Positions 16,689 through 23,667 of a DNA stretch of 64,000 nucleotides are shown piece after piece (position 1 is the first letter of the stretch; each line of letters begins with the position of its first letter). The stretch lies in assembly GCF_024436175.1 (NCBI RefSeq), contig NZ_JANFQP010000001.1, forward strand, positions 1,280,291 through 1,344,290, in the 5' to 3' direction. Position numbers and translations under genes: made by a program. The notes beneath the pieces are model-generated. The model saw nothing but the letters and a program-made list of their open reading frames with translations. It searched no databases and had not been told where the DNA came from. This DNA is from Kaistella montana. GTDB taxonomy: Bacteria > Bacteroidota > Bacteroidia > Flavobacteriales > Weeksellaceae.

Positions 16689-17891
16689 ATGGAAAAATTT
16701 AATGCAGCAAACAATATTCAGGATTTGCAATATTTCGGAGAATTTGGAGGAGTAAACCCTTCGATTTCCGACAGTTCCACCTACACTTTTCTCTCAGCGA
16801 AAACCATGTTCGACACCTTCGAAGGCAATACCGAAGGTTGCTATCTTTATTCGAGACATTCCTCACCAAGCAACCTTTATCTTGGTCAAGCTTTAGCACA
16901 AATGGAAGGAACGGAAAGCGCAAACGTAACCGCATCGGGAATGGGTGCGATTACCTCTACCCTGCTTCAGCTTTGTAAAAGCGGCGACCATATCATTTCG
17001 AGCCGTACGATCTATGGCGGAACTTATGCATTTATGAAAAACTTTCTGCCGGGCTTTCAAATAAACACTTCTTTTGTAGACATCACGGATTTAGATAAAG
17101 TTGAAAGCGCCATTACCAAAAATACAAAAGTGCTATTCTGCGAAACCGTAAGCAATCCGCTTCTGGAAATTGCCGACCTTCAAGCGTTGGCAAAATTGGC
17201 AAAAAAATACCAACTGAAACTCGTAGTTGACAATACCTTTTCGCCGCTCTCAATAGCTCCTATTCAGCTTGGCGCCGATATCGTCATCCATAGTTTAACT
17301 AAATTTATCAACGGAAGCAGCGATGCAGTTGCCGGTGTAGTTTGCGCCACTTCTTCATTCATCAATGATTTGAAAGATGTAAATTCCGGAGCGTGTATGT
17401 TATTAGGACCGACTTTAGACAGTTTGCGAGCATCCAGTATTCTGAAAAATCTTCGAACACTACACATTCGAATTAAAAAACATAGTGAAAATGCTCAATA
17501 TTTGGCAGAAAGATTCGAGAAAGACGGCTTAATTGTGAAATATCCAGGTCTAGAAAGTCATAAACAACACGAACTTTTCAAAAAAATGATGAATGAAGAG
17601 TATGGTTTCGGTGGTTTGCTCACTTTAGACGTAAAAACAGTAGAAAAAGCCAACGAATTAATGGAATTGATGCAACAGGAAAATCTGGGCTACCTCGCAG
17701 TAAGTCTTGGGTTTTATAAAACGTTGTTCTCCGCCTCTGGAAGCTCTACCTCCTCAGAAATCCCCGAAGCAGAGCAAAAAGAAATGGGACTTTCACCAGG
17801 TTTGATTAGAATGTCAGTTGGTTTAGATCATGACATTCAGAGAACCTATGAAAAAATGAAAAAATGCATGCAGCAAATAGGCATTTTGTAA
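16689..17891 (+). CDS. PLP-dependent trans-sulfuration enzyme, methionine gamma-lyase-like
   Basis: This 400-residue Cys/Met-metabolism PLP enzyme has the PLP lysine K205 in IHSLTKF, the phosphate-cup motif ASGMGAITST, and YSR in place of the usual YSR(I)xNPT. The TSGMGA...TIYGGTYAF region resembles methionine gamma-lyase, but the position that is a functionally important Cys (C116) in Pseudomonas putida MGL is G111 here, as in cystathionine synthases and lyases. So L-methionine gamma-lyase activity (methanethiol + ammonia + 2-oxobutyrate) is possible but not certain. Divergence from an Lrp regulator parallels the mdeR-mdeA arrangement. Confidence 0.75.
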   Translation: MEKFNAANNIQDLQYFGEFGGVNPSISDSSTYTFLSAKTMFDTFEGNTEGCYLYSRHSSPSNLYLGQALAQMEGTESANVTASGMGAITSTLLQLCKSGDHIISSRTIYGGTYAFMKNFLPGFQINTSFVDITDLDKVESAITKNTKVLFCETVSNPLLEIADLQALAKLAKKYQLKLVVDNTFSPLSIAPIQLGADIVIHSLTKFINGSSDAVAGVVCATSSFINDLKDVNSGACMLLGPTLDSLRASSILKNLRTLHIRIKKHSENAQYLAERFEKDGLIVKYPGLESHKQHELFKKMMNEEYGFGGLLTLDVKTVEKANELMELMQQENLGYLAVSLGFYKTLFSASGSSTSSEIPEAEQKEMGLSPGLIRMSVGLDHDIQRTYEKMKKCMQQIGIL

Positions 17892-17907
17892 TTGAGTTTT
17901 CTAAAAA

Positions 17908-17937
17908 AATCCGCCTCACAACTGAGGCGGATTTTTT
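17908..17937. terminator. Bidirectional intrinsic terminator between the PLP enzyme and purE
   Basis: An 11-bp perfect stem (AATCCGCCTCA/TGAGGCGGATT) with a short loop is flanked by an A run on the left and a T run on the right, so it can serve both convergent genes. Confidence 0.85.
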
Positions 17938-17942
17938 ATTAT

Positions 17943-18443
17943 TTAATCAAATGAATTCGGATGCAATTCTTTGATTTCATCAACTGTATCAAGGACTTTA
18001 TTTTTCAAATAATGCTGATATTTTTGCAATTTTATGGCGATTGTTTCATCAGCGGTTCCAATAATTTTTGCAGCTAAAATTCCAGCATTTGCAGCTCCGT
18101 TCAAGGCAACTGTAGCCACAGGAATCCCCGATGGCATCTGCAAAATTGATAAAACAGAATCCCAACCATCAATAGAATTTGACGACAAAATTGGCACTCC
18201 AATTACCGGCAAAGTGGTACAACTCGCAACCATTCCGGGCAAATGCGCCGCTCCTCCTGCTCCAGCAATAATTACTTTCAAACCACGATCTTTGGCAGAT
18301 TTTGCATATTCGAACATTCTCTCGGGCGTTCTGTGAGCCGAAACCACCGTTAATTCATAAGGAATTTCAAGAGATTTCAAAAAATCTGCTGCTTGTTGCA
18401 TCACCGGCAAATCGCTTTTGCTGCCCATTATAATTCCTACCAT
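17943..18443 (-). CDS. purE: 5-(carboxyamino)imidazole ribonucleotide mutase
   Basis: This 166-residue PurE, class I, converts N5-CAIR to CAIR in de novo purine synthesis. It shows the family signature GSKSDLPVM near the start, SAHRTPERM with the catalytic His, and [12 protein letters not shown] and GVPI...[10 protein letters not shown], all at usual spacing. Octameric cytosolic enzyme in known relatives. Its partner purK is on the same strand 1.4 kb away, separated by a plus-strand MFS gene rather than in a purEK operon. Confidence 0.97.
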   Translation of the reverse strand: MVGIIMGSKSDLPVMQQAADFLKSLEIPYELTVVSAHRTPERMFEYAKSAKDRGLKVIIAGAGGAAHLPGMVASCTTLPVIGVPILSSNSIDGWDSVLSILQMPSGIPVATVALNGAANAGILAAKIIGTADETIAIKLQKYQHYLKNKVLDTVDEIKELHPNSFD

Positions 18444-18467
18444 TTTTCTCGATTTTTATTGGAATTC

Positions 18468-18475
18468 CAAAGATA
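18468..18475 (-). promoter_or_regulatory. Putative -7 box TATCTTTG for purE
   Basis: A perfect TAnnTTTG on the minus strand lies 24 bases before the purE ATG. Confidence 0.5.
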
Positions 18476-18563
18476 AAGATTTAATCCGAAAAAATTAACA
18501 TAAGAATGCTCTAAAACTTACGCTGAGAACTTATTCTAGAAGCTTTCCAACCGCAAATTTTTC

Positions 18564-18571
18564 TATTTTTG
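18564..18571 (+). promoter_or_regulatory. Putative -7 box TATTTTTG for the MFS gene
   Basis: A TAnnTTTG match 28 bases before the ATG at 18600. No matching -33 element was found. Confidence 0.45.
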
Positions 18572-18599
18572 TAGTGGATTTTTTCAAACCATTTCGTTC

Positions 18600-19826
18600 A
18601 TGTTCACCAAAATCATTAAAACTTATCAAGCGGCATTCAGCGGTTTAAGCAAAGAAAGTTGGATTCTTTCTTTCGTCATGCTCATCAACAGAATGGGCAC
18701 GATGGCTGCGGTTTTTATGAGCGTTTATGTTACCAGAATTTTAGGAAAAAGCTTGGCCGATGCCGGTTTAGTAATTACGTTATTTGGTGTAGGAGCGGTT
18801 TTCGGAGCTTTATCCGGCGGATTTTTCATTAAAAAAATCGGTTTTCGGGCAGTACAAATTTTGACGAGCATCATCAGTGGCGCGTTGTTCATTTTCTTTG
18901 CTAAAATCTCCGATTTCCAATTGTTGTGTTTAGTTTCGATACTCATCGGGTTTTTCAGCGAAGCTTTTCGTCCGGCAAATTTCACGGCGATTGCCTATTA
19001 TTCTAAACCAGAAATGATGACCAAATCCTATTCACTGAACCGTTTTGCGGTGAATTTAGGAATGGGATTAGGAACTGCTGTTGGCGGAATTTTAGCGTCT
19101 ATCGATTATCATTTGCTATTTTATGTGGAAGGTTCCACGTATATTTTGGTCGGAATTTTAATTATGATTCTTCTCCCAAAAATCTCGAAAACAATTAAAA
19201 AGAAAGAGAAAAACAAAGAAATCAAGTCAAAATCGCCTTGGAAAGACACTTTGTATCTGAAATTTCTTTTCCTAATTCTCATTTATATTTCGAGTTTTCT
19301 AGTGGTTTTCAAATTGGTTCCCGTTTATTGGAAAGACATTCAGCATATCGACGAATCTTTAATTGGAAGTATTTTGGGCCTTAACGGAATCATTATTGCG
19401 ATTTTTGAGATGGTTTTGGTGCAACATCTTCAAACCAGAAACAAAGACATTAAGTACATTTATGTCGGCATTTTCATTGCTGCGATTAGTTTTGCATTAA
19501 TCCTTTTTCCCGTTTTTTCGGTTTTGATTTCAGCTATTCTTGCCATTATTTTCCTTACGATCAGTGAAATGTTGGCTTTACCTTTCATCAATGCTTTTGT
19601 GGTGAACCGTGCCGGTGAAGAATCGCGCGCGAGCTACGCTTCGGCTTATACTTTCGTGTGGTCGCTTTCCGGAATTATTGCTCCTGCAGGTGGCGCTTAT
19701 ATTGCCGATCTTTTCAGCTATAATGCTTTGTGGATCGTATTAATTCTGCTTTGTTTGATTTCAGCTTTAGGTATAAAAACCCTTTCCAAAAAAGAAAAAT
19801 CCTCATTTAAAAATGAGGAAATTTAG
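18600..19826 (+). CDS. Major facilitator superfamily transporter
   Basis: This 408-residue membrane protein has about twelve hydrophobic helices and a Lys-rich central loop (residues 195-215, ISKTIKKKEKNKEIKSK), which separates the two six-helix halves as usual in MFS proteins. The N-terminal half has the loop-2 region GGFFIKKIGFRAV, consistent with MFS motif A. The substrate is unknown; drug or metabolite efflux are both plausible. Its stop codon touches the purK stop with no base between them, and a hairpin that can serve as the purK terminator lies inside its last codons. Confidence 0.85.
   Translation: MFTKIIKTYQAAFSGLSKESWILSFVMLINRMGTMAAVFMSVYVTRILGKSLADAGLVITLFGVGAVFGALSGGFFIKKIGFRAVQILTSIISGALFIFFAKISDFQLLCLVSILIGFFSEAFRPANFTAIAYYSKPEMMTKSYSLNRFAVNLGMGLGTAVGGILASIDYHLLFYVEGSTYILVGILIMILLPKISKTIKKKEKNKEIKSKSPWKDTLYLKFLFLILIYISSFLVVFKLVPVYWKDIQHIDESLIGSILGLNGIIIAIFEMVLVQHLQTRNKDIKYIYVGIFIAAISFALILFPVFSVLISAILAIIFLTISEMLALPFINAFVVNRAGEESRASYASAYTFVWSLSGIIAPAGGAYIADLFSYNALWIVLILLCLISALGIKTLSKKEKSSFKNEEI
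19795..19820 (-). terminator. Candidate purK terminator inside the 3' end of the MFS gene
   Basis: An 8-bp perfect stem CCTCATTT/AAATGAGG (19801-19818). Read on the minus strand it is followed by ATTTTTCTTTTTT. It lies within the last codons of the convergent MFS gene. Confidence 0.5.
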
Positions 19827-20933
19827 TTATGCAATCACTCTTACCAAGGATTTGATGTGAGTGAGTTTTTCTAAAAGTTCTTCTCTAGAATTGGCCAAAA
19901 CATTGATGTGACCCATTTTTCGGCCGGGTTTTGTTTCGTTTTTTCCGTAAAGATGAATGTAAGTTTGTGGCAATTTCAACACTTCATCTAAGCCTTCATA
20001 TTGCACTTTTCCGGTGAAATTTTCCTCCCCAACCAAATTAAGCATTCCCGAAAAACCAAAATTCGTAGTATCAGCTAAAGGTAAATTTTTCACCACTCGA
20101 TAAAACTGTTCAAACTGAGAATTTGCGTTTCCTTCCTGACTTTGATGGCCGGAATTATGCAGTCTCGGTGCGGTTTCATTCACCCAAACTTTTCCATTTT
20201 TATCTAAAAAAAGTTCGATGGCAAACAATCCGGGTGAAGCAATTGCTTTCGTAAATCGGTTTGCAATTTCGATAATTTGAGCTTCAACTTCAGCAGAAAT
20301 CGCAGCGGGACAAATGTTGAAATCCAAAAGATTGAGTTTCGGATCGGCCACCATTTCGGTCACCGGAAAAGTTTGGCTTTCCCCCGATTCGTTGATTCCG
20401 ATGATCACCGACAATTCTTTATCAATGTCCACCAAATGCTCCAAAACCGACGGAACATCCCACATTTTTGCCAAATCTTCTTCTGTTTTAATGATTTGCA
20501 CGCCTTTTCCATCGTAACCGCCAGTATTCATTTTTTGAACAAACGGAAGCGGAAAATTTCTTTCCGAAGCATTTTGAATCACCTGAAATTCCGGACTTGG
20601 AATTTCATTTTCGAGATAAAACGATTTCTGAAGTATTTTTTGTTGAATAATTTTGATACTTTCAGAATTCGGAACCACTTTGACACCTTGTTTTTCAAGA
20701 GTTTGCAAAGCTTCCACATTAACATGTTCAATTTCGATGGTTACAACATCTTTGTCTTTTCCGAAAGCCAAAACCTTATCAAAATCATTAAAATCTCCTT
20801 TTGTAAAATGTGAAATTGTAGCACAAGAACATTCAGGATTTGGATCCAAAACATAGAATTCATCGTCGTATTTCAACGCTTCCTGAATAAACATTCGGCC
20901 CAATTGACCGCCTCCTAAAATTCCGATTTTCAT
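19827..20933 (-). CDS. purK: 5-(carboxyamino)imidazole ribonucleotide synthase
   Basis: This 368-residue ATP-grasp enzyme makes N5-CAIR from AIR, bicarbonate and ATP, the step before PurE. It shows the N-terminal GILGGGQLGRM loop, VTIEIEHVN, the ATP-grasp lysine region PLPFVQKMNTGGYDGKGVQ, and ELFLDKNGKVWVNETAPRLHNSGH with the metal-binding residues. Full length. It is the last gene of a five-gene minus-strand run starting with the acyltransferase; it lies 41 bases after the VOC gene. Confidence 0.96.
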   Translation of the reverse strand: MKIGILGGGQLGRMFIQEALKYDDEFYVLDPNPECSCATISHFTKGDFNDFDKVLAFGKDKDVVTIEIEHVNVEALQTLEKQGVKVVPNSESIKIIQQKILQKSFYLENEIPSPEFQVIQNASERNFPLPFVQKMNTGGYDGKGVQIIKTEEDLAKMWDVPSVLEHLVDIDKELSVIIGINESGESQTFPVTEMVADPKLNLLDFNICPAAISAEVEAQIIEIANRFTKAIASPGLFAIELFLDKNGKVWVNETAPRLHNSGHQSQEGNANSQFEQFYRVVKNLPLADTTNFGFSGMLNLVGEENFTGKVQYEGLDEVLKLPQTYIHLYGKNETKPGRKMGHINVLANSREELLEKLTHIKSLVRVIA

Positions 20934-20974
20934 TTTTATAGATTCAATTTTATTTAAAAATAATTTATTTCGAT

Positions 20975-21355
20975 TTAATTCATTTCATAAAATTCCAGCG
21001 GCAAATCGTCGGGATCTTGGGTAAAAAAGAATTTTTTATCGGTAAATTCATCCACCCGAATTTCCTCGCAAATCAATCCTTTTGAAACCAATTCGTCTCG
21101 TTTTTCTTCTACATTTCCAACTGCGAAAGCCAAATGTCTCAAACCGCAACTTTCCGGCCGCGAAGGTCTTTTTGGCGGATTTGGGAAAGAAAACAATTCA
21201 ATAACGTATTGATTTTCAATTCCAAGATCTAGTTTATATGAATCCCGCTCGGAACGATAAACTTCTCGTAAAATTTGAAGTCCTAAAATTTCAGTGTAGA
21301 ATTTTTTGGAAATTTCGTAATTCGAACAAATAATCGCGATGTGATGAATGTGCAT
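20975..21355 (-). CDS. VOC-family protein (YaeR/GloA2-like)
   Basis: This 126-residue vicinal-oxygen-chelate protein matches the SMU1112c/YaeR subgroup: HIHHIAIICSNYEISKKFYTEILG at the start, VIELFSFPNPPKRPSRPES in the middle (a diagnostic stretch), RHLAFAV and PLEFYE at the end. Metal ligands are likely the N-terminal His, the Glu of IELF, the His of RHLAF, and the Glu of LEFYE. The family is related to glyoxalase I, but the actual substrate is not established. It sits 4 bases after isochorismate synthase in the same operon. Confidence 0.87.
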   Translation of the reverse strand: MHIHHIAIICSNYEISKKFYTEILGLQILREVYRSERDSYKLDLGIENQYVIELFSFPNPPKRPSRPESCGLRHLAFAVGNVEEKRDELVSKGLICEEIRVDEFTDKKFFFTQDPDDLPLEFYEMN

Positions 21356-21359
21356 TTTT

Positions 21360-22334
21360 TTACTTTTTTATTTCCAAATTTTTCAAAATTGCTTGCGATT
21401 TTAGTTCGGTTTCGCGCCACTCTTTTTCAGGCGAACTATCCGCAGTAATTCCACCGCCAACATAGATTAAAGCAGCGTTTTTGAAAAATTCTGCACAACG
21501 TAAATTCACAAAATATTCAATATTTTCTAAAGTTTCAACTTGGATATAACCAGCGTACAATTTTCGCGGATGTGACTCAAAATTTCCAATTGCATCTTGG
21601 CACAAATCCTTCGGAATTCCGCACACAGCCGGCGTTGGATGAAGTTCTGCGATGAGATTTTCCAATTCGACTTTTTCAATTTTAGCTTTAAAATCGGTTC
21701 TTAAATGCTTGATATTTCCGGAAATATGATCGTAAGTTTCCGATTCTTCAACTTCTGATGCGAAGTTTTTAAGAATATTTTTAATAAAAAGGGTGACCGG
21801 TTTTTGCTCTTCCAACTCTTTTGAAGTCCAAGATTCTTCGACACGAAGCGTTCCGGCGAGACTCATGGTTTCAAATTCGGAAGTTTTTTTGTTGAATTTT
21901 CCGAGAACTTCCGAAAAAGCGCCGATCCAACATTGCTCATCTTTAATGAAAAAATAAACGAATGCGTTTGGATAAGATTTGCATAAATTCAGAAAAGTTT
22001 GTTTCAAATCAACCGAAAAATGATCAAAACTCACTAGTTTTCTTCTGGAAATTACCAGTTTAGAAAGCTGATTTTCTTTAATAAAATCAATTATATTTTC
22101 GAGTTTTTGCTGATATTCAGTTTGATTCTCTTCCTGAAAATCAATTAATTCGCCTGATAAATTTGAATTAAAAAAATTCAAATTTTGAAAATCAGCCAAC
22201 GAAATTTCCTTTATATCTCCATCAAAATCAATTCTTTCCGATTGATCAAAAGAATGAAAAGAAACATTTTGTGACGCAGAATTTTGCTCAGTAGTCCACA
22301 AAGTTTCGGAGAAAGGAAATCTAAAAAAAACCAT
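21360..22334 (-). CDS. Isochorismate synthase (chorismate-binding enzyme)
   Basis: This 324-residue MST-family enzyme converts chorismate to isochorismate. The C-terminal chorismate-binding half is clear: KLVISRRK, MSLAGT, HLRTDF, LHPTPAVCGIP (a family signature), YAGYIQ, and YVGGGITADSSPEKEW. At 324 residues it is a short form, as common in flavobacteria. Next to a DHNA-CoA-type thioesterase (2 bases away) it most probably serves menaquinone (MenF role) rather than a siderophore, since no EntA/B/E homologue is in view. Confidence 0.9.
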   Translation of the reverse strand: MVFFRFPFSETLWTTEQNSASQNVSFHSFDQSERIDFDGDIKEISLADFQNLNFFNSNLSGELIDFQEENQTEYQQKLENIIDFIKENQLSKLVISRRKLVSFDHFSVDLKQTFLNLCKSYPNAFVYFFIKDEQCWIGAFSEVLGKFNKKTSEFETMSLAGTLRVEESWTSKELEEQKPVTLFIKNILKNFASEVEESETYDHISGNIKHLRTDFKAKIEKVELENLIAELHPTPAVCGIPKDLCQDAIGNFESHPRKLYAGYIQVETLENIEYFVNLRCAEFFKNAALIYVGGGITADSSPEKEWRETELKSQAILKNLEIKK

Positions 22335-22336
22335 AT

Positions 22337-22765
22337 CTACTGCGGTCTTGGGATGATATTGTTGGTCATGGTGGTATGATTAATCAACACCCCTTTTTCG
22401 TCGCGAATTTCGATTTCAGAAACTTGCATTGTATTTCCTTTTCTGATGAATCGCGCTGTTCCAGTTACGGTTCCTTCTTTTTTACTTCTCAAATGATTCG
22501 AATTGATGTTGGTTCCCACAGGAACTACTTTTTCGGTATCGACGTGTAAAACTGAAAGGCAAGATCCCAAAGTTTCGGCCAAAACGCAACTCGCACCGCC
22601 ATGTAAAATTCCGAAAGGTTGATGAACTTTTGGCGTAACCGGCATCGTCGCAGTGAGGGTTTCATCGGTAACATCGGTGAAAATAATCCCCAAAGTTTTC
22701 CCTAAATTTTCGCCACCCCAGTTATTTAATCGATGTAATATTTCGTTTTTTTTGCTGTCTTCCAT
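22337..22765 (-). CDS. Hotdog thioesterase, probable 1,4-dihydroxy-2-naphthoyl-CoA hydrolase
   Basis: This 142-residue PaaI/4HBT-like hotdog protein has the key helix signature FGILHGGASCVLAETLGS, with the catalytic Glu in the LAETLGS segment, and GTARFIRKGNTMQVSEIEI. The family includes MenI, which releases DHNA from DHNA-CoA in menaquinone synthesis. Overlap-like spacing with isochorismate synthase (2 bases) supports that role over phenylacetate metabolism. Cytosolic. Function by context, family by sequence. Confidence 0.82.
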   Translation of the reverse strand: MEDSKKNEILHRLNNWGGENLGKTLGIIFTDVTDETLTATMPVTPKVHQPFGILHGGASCVLAETLGSCLSVLHVDTEKVVPVGTNINSNHLRSKKEGTVTGTARFIRKGNTMQVSEIEIRDEKGVLINHTTMTNNIIPRPQ

Positions 22766-22780
22766 ATTTAATTTTTCAAA

Positions 22781-23347
22781 TTAATAGATTTTCGGATTCC
22801 ATTTTTCAGGATATTTCGGCGTGATATTTTTGTAATAATCTTCCATTTCCTGCATGATGTCTTCAAAAGTTCGGGTTTCCAAATCTTCTACAGAAATTTT
22901 GTAGCCAAGATGAATTTCTTTGTGCTTGAAATCGCCTGCAGCAACCACAATTGGAACTTTCGCAGCAATCGCCATGTGATAAAAACCTTTGCGCCATTTC
23001 GGCACCCAACTTCTAGTTCCTTCCGGAGTAATCACAAGGCTGAAATCTTCTTTTTTGAACTCATTTGCAACGAAATTCACCAAATCATTTTTCTGTGAAC
23101 GATCGATTCCAATTCCGCCCAAAGCTTTTACAATAAAGCCATACCAAGCTTTAGTATGTGCATCTTTGATGATGATTTTCAATGGTTTGTCGAGTGCCCA
23201 ATAAGCCAAATTTCCCAAAAGATATTCGGCGTTGGAAGTATGCGGAGCCACTACGAGAATACAGCGGTTGAGATTATCGACATCGCCTTCCAGAACGATT
23301 TTCCAGCCGATGAGTTTCAGGATCAGTTTTCCGAGGAATTTTTTCAT
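22781..23347 (-). CDS. 1-acyl-sn-glycerol-3-phosphate acyltransferase-like protein
   Basis: This 188-residue PlsC-type acyltransferase starts at ATG 23347 (MKKFLGKLILKL); an ATG six codons upstream is less likely. An N-terminal amphipathic or membrane segment is followed by VVAPHTSNAEY, which aligns with the catalytic H-x4-D box but has Glu in place of Asp. The second motif is ITPEGTRSWVPKWRKGF, the phosphate-binding EGTRS block. It would acylate lysophosphatidate or a related acceptor at the inner membrane. First gene of the run that ends with purK. Confidence 0.82.
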   Translation of the reverse strand: MKKFLGKLILKLIGWKIVLEGDVDNLNRCILVVAPHTSNAEYLLGNLAYWALDKPLKIIIKDAHTKAWYGFIVKALGGIGIDRSQKNDLVNFVANEFKKEDFSLVITPEGTRSWVPKWRKGFYHMAIAAKVPIVVAAGDFKHKEIHLGYKISVEDLETRTFEDIMQEMEDYYKNITPKYPEKWNPKIY

Positions 23348-23366
23348 TTTGTAGTATTTAAACAAA

Positions 23367-23397
23367 AAAGTATAACCAGATGTATTGGTTATACTTT
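23367..23397 (-). terminator. Hairpin with T run upstream of the acyltransferase
   Basis: A perfect 12-bp inverted repeat, AAAGTATAACCA/TGGTTATACTTT with a 7-base loop; on the minus strand the right arm is extended to six T residues. It looks like an intrinsic terminator for a transcript coming from the 20-codon ORF upstream, though it lies in the acyltransferase leader and could instead act as an attenuator. Confidence 0.6.
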
Positions 23398-23398
23398 A

Positions 23399-23406
23399 CA
23401 AATATA
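23399..23406 (-). promoter_or_regulatory. Putative -7 box TATATTTG upstream of the acyltransferase operon
   Basis: A perfect TAnnTTTG on the minus strand, 52 bases before the acyltransferase ATG. The start of transcription would fall in the 12-bp inverted repeat at 23367-23397, so the repeat might also be an operator. Confidence 0.45.
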
Positions 23407-23424
23407 TTGAATTAATATTCTTAA

Positions 23425-23487
23425 CTAAAATAAACTGCTGACGAAATCGATGATTTTGATTGCGATTTCAATAACGAACTGTACCAT
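23425..23487 (-). CDS. Candidate 20-residue amphipathic peptide
   Basis: A minus-strand ORF ATG(23487)-TAG(23425) encodes 20 residues beginning MVQFVIEIAIKIIDF and ending with SSLF. Polar residues fall at positions 3, 7, 11, 14 and 17/18, that is every 3-4 residues, while all others are hydrophobic, giving a sharply amphipathic helix. A terminator-like hairpin follows 28 bases after the stop. Size and pattern recall small membrane-active peptides such as TisB-type toxins or modulins, but I recognise no homologue. No strong ribosome-binding site is visible (A-rich leader only). It could be a chance ORF. Confidence 0.4.
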   Translation of the reverse strand: MVQFVIEIAIKIIDFVSSLF

Positions 23488-23636
23488 GATTTGCTGTTGT
23501 TTAAATGTTAATAGTGATTGATGAAAATTAACTGCACGAAATTAAGATTTATTTTAATAAAATCACAAATATCGATGTTAAATTTTATTAAATTTACTAA
23601 TTAGAGGAACAAGCGAAAAGCAGATTTTTTTGTGAT

Positions 23637-23652
23637 AAAAGCCTCCGCTTTT
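23637..23652 (-). terminator. Hairpin after the PspC-domain gene
   Basis: A 6-bp stem AAAAGC/GCTTTT with loop CTCC lies 15 bases past the stop at 23668. The downstream T content on the minus strand is moderate, so terminator strength is uncertain. Confidence 0.45.
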
Positions 23653-23667
23653 GCTTATCCACTCTCA

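Larger units (their letters stand above)
23348..23667. other. 320-base region between the acyltransferase and PspC genes
   Basis: On the minus strand it holds, in transcription order, a hairpin after the PspC gene (23637-23652), a 20-codon candidate ORF (23425-23487), a -7 box (23399-23406) and a 12-bp stem with T run (23367-23397). The rest is AT-rich. Confidence 0.6.

Noticed and set aside
20277..20813. 178-codon plus-strand ORF opposite purK
   Set aside because: It is fully inside purK on the other strand, its protein is Phe/Asn/His-rich with no domain, and purK itself is unambiguous; a shadow frame.
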